A DNA stretch of 9,939 nucleotides, from the NCBI GenBank assembly GCA_028715585.1, contig JAQURN010000041.1, forward strand, positions 1 to 9,939. Direction: 5' to 3'. The notes under the pieces were generated by a model. It was not told the DNA's origin. It saw only the letters and a list, made by a program, of their open reading frames with translations, and did no database searches. The translations under genes and the position numbers were made by a program. Origin of the DNA: Actinomycetota bacterium. Its GTDB lineage: Bacteria > Actinomycetota > Geothermincolia > Fen-727 > JAQURN01. Below are positions 5,734 to 9,939 of this stretch, piece by piece (the stretch's first letter is position 1; each line of letters begins with the position of its first letter).

Positions 5734-7188
5734 CTATGCGTCCGGGTGCGCTCTTCTGAGTGGCCGCTCTTTGGTTTCGCAAAATGCAACTACTCTGTTC
5801 TTCCCGCTTTCCTTTGCGACGTATAATGCCGCGTCAGCGGAAGCGATAATCCCCGACTTTTCCTCGCTGTCGTCAGGAAATGAGGCAATACCCAAACTCA
5901 GGGTCACCTTGAGGGGCTTCCTGAGCGATTTGGCTTTTATCGTAAGAGATTCAATCGCCGTTCTTATCCTCTCCGCGACGTCAACAGCCTCGACCCAGCC
6001 TGTCTCGGGAAGAAGCACACAAAATTCCTCCCCTCCATACCGGTAAACCCTATCCGCCTCCCTCCTGGAGCCCTCTATCGCCTCTGCCACTCGGCGGAGG
6101 ACCTCGTCACCCAGGGGATGCCCATAAAGGTCATTGAATTTCTTGAAATCGTCTATGTCCGCCATTATGAACGAGAAGGGGTGATTATAGCGCTTCGACC
6201 TTACCACCTCCCCCTGGAGGTCCCTCTCAAGTTTTCGATAGTTGTAAAGTCCAGTAAGCGAATCGGTTATGGCAAGCATGCTCACCTGCTCGAAAAGCGA
6301 AGCCCTCTCCATAGCGAGCCCAAACTGATAAGTCATCGCAAGCACGAACTGAATTTCTTCCTTAGAGAAAGCCGCATCCTCCTGCCTTCTAAGATGGAGC
6401 ACCCCCCACAGAGTGTCGCCGCTTATTATGGGGGCACACACCGATGAGCCAGATTCTACTCCCGCAAGGCTTTGACATTTATCATCAGCAAGGAGGTCGT
6501 CAACGACAATCGGCTCGCGCCTGGCGCAGGCAAGGCATGAAGATGAATCCTTGATTCCCTTCTCCTTCATTTTTCTCAGCATCTCCTCCGAGTAACCGAA
6601 CGAACCAACAATCGACATCTCCCCGCTCTCGCCTCTAACGCTGTATATCAAACCCGAGTCTGCCCCTAGAGCCTCCCTCGCAGCCTTTAAGCCCTCCGTG
6701 AGCACATCTTTTAATGTGGCTTTTGTGCTGATTGCAGTTATCACAACAATCAATGCGCTCAGGCGCCCAACGAGCTCCTGAGATTTTTTTAGAGTTTCCT
6801 CTCGCTCCTTCGAGATTTTCTCTACCGCGATATAGCTTCTCTGGGAAATCTGCGTGACCACGGTGGAAAAGTAAACAAAACATACCCCCGTAAGAAGAAA
6901 TCTTGCGATAACCAAGAGTCGGTAAAGCCCGTCACCATCATTTCTCAAAATCATCAGCAGCCAGAGGATCCCGGCAAGAACCGCAAGAAGAAAATACCTA
7001 GTCCAGCTTTGCGAAATTACCGAGAATGAAACGATGATAGCGGAAAACAGAATCACGAAAAGAGAGGTAAAATTGCTGACCCGGAAGGTGGCAATGAAAA
7101 GGGCTACAAATGCAAGGGCAATGGCACCCGCCACCTCCCAGGTTACCTTATCAAGCTCGTTCATCTTGCGAAAGCGTTTTCTAATCAT
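5734..7188 (-). CDS. Membrane-bound GAF-GGDEF diguanylate cyclase
   Basis: The 484-residue protein should make cyclic di-GMP from two GTP at the inner face of the membrane. About four transmembrane helices fill 17-113, followed by a short helical connector (115-145), a GAF sensor domain (about 160-295) and a GGDEF domain (306-468). The active site GGEEF (385-389) is intact, as are ADIDDFKKFND (343-353) and GHPLGDEVL (356-364). The feedback inhibitory site RxxD is present as Arg376-Glu-Ala-Asp379, five residues before GGEEF, so product inhibition is expected. No EAL or HD-GYP domain is present. The GAF domain has four cysteines (218, 221, 238, 251), including a CLAC pair. The ATG start has GAGGAA 6 nt upstream; Met9 has no such site. 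The gene lies 118 bp downstream of the hydrolase gene on the same strand and may share its transcript. The signal it senses is unknown. Confidence 0.94.
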   Translation of the reverse strand: MIRKRFRKMNELDKVTWEVAGAIALAFVALFIATFRVSNFTSLFVILFSAIIVSFSVISQSWTRYFLLAVLAGILWLLMILRNDGDGLYRLLVIARFLLTGVCFVYFSTVVTQISQRSYIAVEKISKEREETLKKSQELVGRLSALIVVITAISTKATLKDVLTEGLKAAREALGADSGLIYSVRGESGEMSIVGSFGYSEEMLRKMKEKGIKDSSSCLACARREPIVVDDLLADDKCQSLAGVESGSSVCAPIISGDTLWGVLHLRRQEDAAFSKEEIQFVLAMTYQFGLAMERASLFEQVSMLAITDSLTGLYNYRKLERDLQGEVVRSKRYNHPFSFIMADIDDFKKFNDLYGHPLGDEVLRRVAEAIEGSRREADRVYRYGGEEFCVLLPETGWVEAVDVAERIRTAIESLTIKAKSLRKPLKVTLSLGIASFPDDSEEKSGIIASADAALYVAKESGKNRVVAFCETKERPLRRAHPDA

Positions 7189-7194
7189 TTGCGA

Positions 7195-7200
7195 TTCCTC
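7195..7200 (-). promoter_or_regulatory. Ribosome-binding site of the diguanylate cyclase
   Basis: GAGGAA on the minus strand lies 6 nt before the ATG at 7188 and selects it over the in-frame Met nine codons in. Confidence 0.55.
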
Positions 7201-7306
7201 GTAGGCGGAAAATTTTACCAGATGTCCTTTAATCAGGGGAAACTTTCGAGGGTGCCCATCGTATCTTCAATTCGCCAAACAAGAGCTGACTATCGCCTTC
7301 CCGCGG

Positions 7307-8131
7307 CTAACTGGATTTTTCACGAATGAACTCGAGGCTTTTTTCAAACAGCTCCTGTCTGTCGAAATCAAGAGTCGCGACGTGGTAAGAGTTTTCAAGC
7401 CAGATGAGTTCTTTGTCGCTGGAGGTTACGTGGTCGTATATGAACTTAGCATTATCCGTTGGAACAACATGGTCTCCTCTCGCCTGGAATATCCTTATCG
7501 GCAAGGTGACTTTGTAAAGGTCTCTACGAACCATGTTCATCAGTTTTGTGAATTCATGAACAGCCTCGAGAGAAACCTTCTCGTAGGCAACCTCTTTCAT
7601 TTGGGGGTCTTTTATGTCGTTTCCAACCCCGGAAGCTGCCTTTACCACATATTTGAGAATCGGAACGAGCTTCATGACGGGATTCCTCATGAAAACAGGG
7701 GCACATATCGGTATGAGCCCCCTTATTTCCTCCCCCTTCGTCTCCCCCATATATAGGGTGAGAGTTCCCCCCATGGAAAGACCTCCAACGAAGACTTCCC
7801 TGCAAATCGATTTTAGCTCTTCGAAAGCGAGCTCTACCGTGTCAGTCCAATCGGTAAATCTCCATCGAGCCATATCTTTCACATTCGTTCCATGACCAGG
7901 AAGCCTTGGGCAAAGCACGGTGAGCCCTTGCTGGCCTAGATATTCCCCCATGAGCCTCATGCTCTGAGTAGTGCCAGTAAACCCGTGAATCAAGAGGCAG
8001 CCGATATCTCCCCCCTTGAAAAAGAACGGTCGGCCATCCTCCATCACCTCGACATCCCGAGGGAGCTCTAGGCTTTTGAGCTTAGCTTCCCCGGCTTCAC
8101 TAGCTGGCATATTGGATTTGCTTCGTACCAT
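7307..8131 (-). CDS. Alpha/beta hydrolase, carboxylesterase / monoacylglycerol lipase type
   Basis: With the ATG at 8131 the protein has 274 residues. It has the alpha/beta-hydrolase core: the oxyanion loop in LLIHGFTGT (47-54), LPGHG (77-81), the nucleophile elbow GGLSMGG (Ser119), the acid in ARGDHVVP (Asp220) and the base in NSYHVATLD (His250). The HGFTG, LSMGG and SYHVATLD motifs are those of small bacterial carboxylesterases and monoacylglycerol lipases such as Geobacillus Est30. A lid segment lies between about 145 and 200. It should be cytoplasmic, since there is no signal peptide, and would cleave short- to medium-chain esters or monoacylglycerol. The frame extends upstream to a GTG at 8194, but that codon has only a weak GGAAA upstream, whereas GAAGGGGGG lies 6 nt before the ATG at 8131, so the shorter form is preferred. 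The 118 bp before the diguanylate cyclase contain no clear terminator, so co-transcription is possible. Confidence 0.92.
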   Translation of the reverse strand: MVRSKSNMPASEAGEAKLKSLELPRDVEVMEDGRPFFFKGGDIGCLLIHGFTGTTQSMRLMGEYLGQQGLTVLCPRLPGHGTNVKDMARWRFTDWTDTVELAFEELKSICREVFVGGLSMGGTLTLYMGETKGEEIRGLIPICAPVFMRNPVMKLVPILKYVVKAASGVGNDIKDPQMKEVAYEKVSLEAVHEFTKLMNMVRRDLYKVTLPIRIFQARGDHVVPTDNAKFIYDHVTSSDKELIWLENSYHVATLDFDRQELFEKSLEFIREKSS

Positions 8132-8137
8132 CTGGCG

Positions 8138-8146
8138 CCCCCCTTC
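8138..8146 (-). promoter_or_regulatory. G-rich ribosome-binding site deciding the hydrolase start
   Basis: GAAGGGGGG on the minus strand lies 6 nt before the ATG at 8131. Its make-up and spacing match the GAAAGGGGG element used by the NlpC/P60 gene. Confidence 0.5.
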
Positions 8147-8229
8147 TCTCTCCACAACTTGTGTTCGCGAATAACATTTTGAACTTGAATTCACGAAATT
8201 TCCATAAAATCTCGCATGAGCGCTTTCTC

Positions 8230-8257
8230 ATAGTATCATATGTTCGTCCTCCGCCAA
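8230..8257 (-). promoter_or_regulatory. Candidate promoter of the hydrolase / diguanylate cyclase genes
   Basis: On the minus strand TTGGCG (8257-8252) and TACTAT (8235-8230) are 16 bp apart, each matching the sigma-70 consensus at four of six positions. The pair lies about 100 bp before the hydrolase ATG. It is a weak prediction. Confidence 0.25.
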
Positions 8258-8273
8258 GGGCTAAGCCCAGTGG
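8254..8273. promoter_or_regulatory. Palindrome centred at 8263 in the divergent promoter region
   Basis: GGGCT-A-AGCCC (8258-8268) is a perfect 11-bp palindrome, extended by CCA (8254-8256) and TGG (8271-8273) with one unpaired base on the left and two on the right. It overlaps the candidate hydrolase -35 and lies about 50 bp before the sugar-nucleotide gene, so it could be a shared operator or a small hairpin in a leader RNA. Confidence 0.3.
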
Positions 8274-8311
8274 CGTTACTGGACAACGTAGAAGAGAAAA
8301 GTCAACAAGCT

Positions 8312-8315
8312 GGAG
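8312..8315 (+). promoter_or_regulatory. Ribosome-binding site supporting the TTG start at 8323
   Basis: GGAG lies 7 nt before the TTG. No ATG or GTG in the same frame lies between it and the GGAGFIG nucleotide-binding motif, so this TTG is the only start that keeps the N-terminal beta strand. Confidence 0.5.
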
Positions 8316-8322
8316 ATTCTGA

Positions 8323-9273
8323 TTGGAATATAGAAAAAGGGTACTTGTAACAGGAGGGGCAGGTTTTATAGGCTCACATCTTTGCGATTTTCTTCTTGCC
8401 GCCGGCTACGAGGTCGTTTGTCTCGACAATTTCGTGACAGGGAGTCGCCGAAATATCGAAGAGGCGCTGGGGAATAGTCGATTCTCTCTCATCGAAGCCG
8501 ATGTGGAGAAGCCAGTCGACATAAGCGTTGATTACATCTTCCACCTGGCAAGTCCTGCAAGCCCCGTTGATTACAAAAGGATTCCTATCCGCACGATGCT
8601 TTCCAATTCCATCGGAACCTACAACTGTCTGGAACTCGCAAAAAAGACGGGGGCAAGACTCCTCATGGGATCAACCTCTGAAGTTTATGGCGACCCTCAA
8701 GTATCGCCTCAAAAAGAGGATTACTTCGGTTTTGTAAACCCTGTTGGGCCACGCTCGTGCTATGACGAGGGAAAAAGGTTCGCCGAAGCCTTGTGCAAAG
8801 CTTATGAGAAAGAGCATGAAACCGAGGTGGTAATCGTGAGAATCTTCAACACCTATGGTCGAAGGATGCGCCGGGACGATGGAAGAGTAATACCTAATTT
8901 CGTCTGTCAGGCGCTGGAGAACAAACCCATCACTATATATGGAGAGGGACTTCAAACGAGAAGCTTCTGCCACGTTGCAGATATGATAAGGGGGCTCGAG
9001 GCCGCTATGCTCACAACCCACACCCAAGGGGAAATCATAAACCTTGGAAACCCAAGGGAGATAAGAATAATCGACCTTGCCAACATCATCAAGGAGAAAT
9101 GCTCATCGAAGTCGCCTTTCGTTTTCTCCGAGCTTCCAACGGACGACCCCCTCCAGCGCCGCCCCGACATCGAAAAAGCAATGCGCCTGCTTGGTTGGTC
9201 TCCTAAGGTTGAAATCGAAGAGGGGCTCGATGATGTCATCGAGTGGTTCCGCCAAAGGCGTAACGGAAGATGA
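8323..9273 (+). CDS. UDP-glucuronate decarboxylase-like NAD-dependent sugar-nucleotide enzyme (extended SDR)
   Basis: The 316-residue protein is an extended short-chain dehydrogenase/reductase with an intact NAD-binding GGAGFIG (11-17), LDNFVTGSRRNI (34-45) and the catalytic Tyr147/Lys151 in YDEGK. HLASPASPVDYKRIPI (74-89), STSEVYGDP (117-125), GPRSCYDEGKR (142-152) and RIFNTYGRRM (173-182) are the signature blocks of UDP-glucuronate/UDP-xylose synthase enzymes. The Ser119-Glu120 pair matches the decarboxylase-specific residues of UXS/ArnA, and QRRPDI (278-283) marks where the second catalytic arginine is expected. The likely reaction is UDP-glucuronate to UDP-xylose plus CO2 in the cytoplasm, supplying cell-surface polysaccharide. 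A dTDP-glucose 4,6-dehydratase or epimerase role is less likely. It begins with TTG, with GGAG 7 nt upstream. Its stop overlaps the thioesterase start by 4 bp (ATGA). No UDP-glucose dehydrogenase is in view. Confidence 0.92.
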   Translation: MEYRKRVLVTGGAGFIGSHLCDFLLAAGYEVVCLDNFVTGSRRNIEEALGNSRFSLIEADVEKPVDISVDYIFHLASPASPVDYKRIPIRTMLSNSIGTYNCLELAKKTGARLLMGSTSEVYGDPQVSPQKEDYFGFVNPVGPRSCYDEGKRFAEALCKAYEKEHETEVVIVRIFNTYGRRMRRDDGRVIPNFVCQALENKPITIYGEGLQTRSFCHVADMIRGLEAAMLTTHTQGEIINLGNPREIRIIDLANIIKEKCSSKSPFVFSELPTDDPLQRRPDIEKAMRLLGWSPKVEIEEGLDDVIEWFRQRRNGR

Positions 9274-9722
9274 ACCGGGAAAGCATCTGGGCTTCATCCA
9301 GCCCCGAAGAGGAAGAGCGATATAAGAAAATCCTCGAGGATAGAAGGGAAAACTCCCCTTTCTACAGCCACATGACCTTAGAGGTCACCGGTCTCGGGCA
9401 AGGCTGGGCTACTTTCAGGATGCCAATCGGAGAACACCTGCTGAACAGCGGAGGAATCGTTCACGGAGGGGCTGTTTGTTCAATCGCCGATGCTGCCGCC
9501 GGCGTTGCCCTCGCGACTCTTTTAGACAAAGACCTTGAGAAGCCGGTAACGGTCGAGCTCAAATTGAATTTCATCGCTCCCGCAAAAGAGGGGGAGCTCA
9601 CAGCAAAAGGCACAGTGGTGCACAAAGGCAAGATTATTGCCACAACCGAAGTCGAGGTTTATAACAAAGAAAGGTTGGTGGCAAAAGGTATCTCAACCTT
9701 TTTGGTAATGAGAACAAGTTAA
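9270..9722 (+). CDS. PaaI-family hotdog-fold acyl-CoA thioesterase
   Basis: The 150-residue protein is a single hotdog domain that should hydrolyse acyl- or aryl-CoA thioesters in the cytoplasm, probably as a tetramer. The active-site region LLNSGGIVHGGAVCSIADAAAG (57-78) gives the HGG turn (65-67), the preceding Asn59 and the catalytic acid Asp74 at the start of the central helix. The following strands VTVELKLNFIAPAKEGELTAKGTVVHKGKIIATTEVEV (93-130) are typical of PaaI/YbgC-like members. An extra N-terminal helix of about 25 charged residues precedes the domain, as in many PaaI-type thioesterases. The ATG overlaps the stop of the preceding gene (ATGA), so the two are translationally coupled. 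A thioesterase paired with a UDP-sugar enzyme has no obvious metabolic logic; the acyl group cannot be inferred. Confidence 0.92.
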   Translation: MNRESIWASSSPEEEERYKKILEDRRENSPFYSHMTLEVTGLGQGWATFRMPIGEHLLNSGGIVHGGAVCSIADAAAGVALATLLDKDLEKPVTVELKLNFIAPAKEGELTAKGTVVHKGKIIATTEVEVYNKERLVAKGISTFLVMRTS

Positions 9723-9740
9723 AAAAACGCTTGCAGCGTT
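9721..9740 (-). terminator. Short hairpin with T7 tract on the minus strand, just after the thioesterase gene
   Basis: Read on the minus strand, AACGC-TGCAA-GCGTT is a perfect 5-bp stem with a 5-nt loop, and its 3' arm runs directly into more T residues. On the plus strand the A-run precedes the hairpin and no T-run follows, so it would terminate leftward (antisense) transcription rather than the thioesterase mRNA. The stem is short, and there is no minus-strand gene in view that it would serve. Confidence 0.3.
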
Positions 9741-9758
9741 GGGACAGTTGCCTATAAT
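9731..9758 (+). promoter_or_regulatory. Candidate promoter of the right-edge membrane gene
   Basis: TATAAT (9753-9758) is a perfect sigma-70 -10 box. TTGCAG (9731-9736), 16 bp upstream, is a weak -35. Transcription would start near 9765 and leave a leader of about 45 nt containing a small hairpin (AGAACT 9771-9776 with GGTTCT 9781-9786, loop CCAG). Confidence 0.45.
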
Positions 9759-9797
9759 TTTCCCAGCGCAAGAACTCCAGGGTTCTGAGCCGAGGCG

Positions 9798-9804
9798 AAA
9801 GGAG
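9798..9804 (+). promoter_or_regulatory. Strong ribosome-binding site of the right-edge membrane gene
   Basis: AAAGGAG lies 7 nt before the ATG at 9812 and is the main evidence that this truncated frame is a real gene. Confidence 0.6.
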
Positions 9805-9811
9805 CTTGGTC

Positions 9812-9939
9812 ATGAGAAGCACGCAGAACCAGCAAGCTTGGGGAGAACGCCTGCGTCGGTGGGAAGGTTATGCCCTTGGGATTCTAATCGAGTGCGTCGC
9901 AGCGGCGGCATTATCCGCTATAGCACTGCTCGTAATAAT
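9812..9939 (+). CDS. Small membrane protein, N-terminal part only (cut by the window edge)
   Basis: Forty-two codons are visible. A polar, basic N-terminus (MRSTQNQQAWGERLRRWEG) is followed by a hydrophobic segment from about residue 20 (YALGILIECVAAAALSAIAL) that continues to the edge and is probably a transmembrane helix. Two arginines just before it suggest a cytoplasmic N-terminus. The ATG has AAAGGAG (9798-9804) 7 nt upstream, the strongest ribosome-binding site in the window, and a perfect TATAAT box about 55 bp upstream. I do not recognise the family. The 89-bp gap and its own promoter suggest it is not part of the preceding two-gene unit. Confidence 0.7.
   Translation, partial: MRSTQNQQAWGERLRRWEGYALGILIECVAAAALSAIALLVI

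Noticed and set aside
8132..8194. 21-codon N-terminal extension of the alpha/beta hydrolase from a GTG at 8194
   Set aside because: It has only weak initiation signals, and a strong G-rich ribosome-binding site sits inside it at the right distance from the ATG at 8131.

Overview
This is a bacterial chromosomal window with ordinary housekeeping and accessory content: ten genes, one of them cut by the right edge. There is no sign of phage, insertion sequence, CRISPR or rRNA/tRNA. Base composition looks even, slightly above 50% G+C by eye. Ribosome-binding sites are purine-rich (GAGGTG, AGGTGA, GAGGAA, AAAGGAG), and at least two genes appear to start with TTG. The secreted PcsB/CwlO-like NlpC/P60 peptidoglycan hydrolase and the single-chain ChlI/ChlD-type chelatase ATPase suggest a Gram-positive-type lineage, possibly a deep-branching or subsurface actinobacterium or a Bacillota relative. 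That placement is inference; nothing here fixes the taxon.

Layout from left to right. (1) 29-2020, minus strand: a fused AAA+/von Willebrand A protein of the magnesium/cobalt chelatase family. (2) 2021-2452: a divergent non-coding region of about 430 bp. It holds a candidate promoter with an embedded inverted repeat facing right, and a terminator-like hairpin on the minus strand. (3) 2453-5725, plus strand: three tightly spaced genes encoding a secreted NlpC/P60 cell-wall endopeptidase, an AcuC/HDAC-family deacetylase and a PilT twitching-motility ATPase (gaps of 23 and 31 bp). (4) 5734-8131, minus strand, converging on pilT with an 8-bp gap: a membrane GAF-GGDEF diguanylate cyclase, and upstream of it an alpha/beta hydrolase (esterase/monoacylglycerol lipase type). 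(5) 8132-8322: a short divergent promoter region with a near-perfect palindrome. (6) 8323-9722, plus strand: a UDP-glucuronate decarboxylase-like sugar-nucleotide enzyme overlapping a PaaI-type hotdog thioesterase by 4 bp. (7) 9812 onward: the start of a small membrane protein behind a leader with a perfect TATAAT box.

Functionally, the middle of the window leans towards the cell surface: wall remodelling, type IV pilus retraction, a c-di-GMP synthase next door, and a sugar-nucleotide enzyme that could feed polysaccharide synthesis. Co-regulation of these is plausible but not shown by the sequence. I found no clear undescribed system. The most useful leads are the regulatory structures in the 2.0-2.45 kb intergenic region, the cysteine cluster in the GAF domain, and the placement of a histone-deacetylase-like enzyme between a wall hydrolase and PilT.
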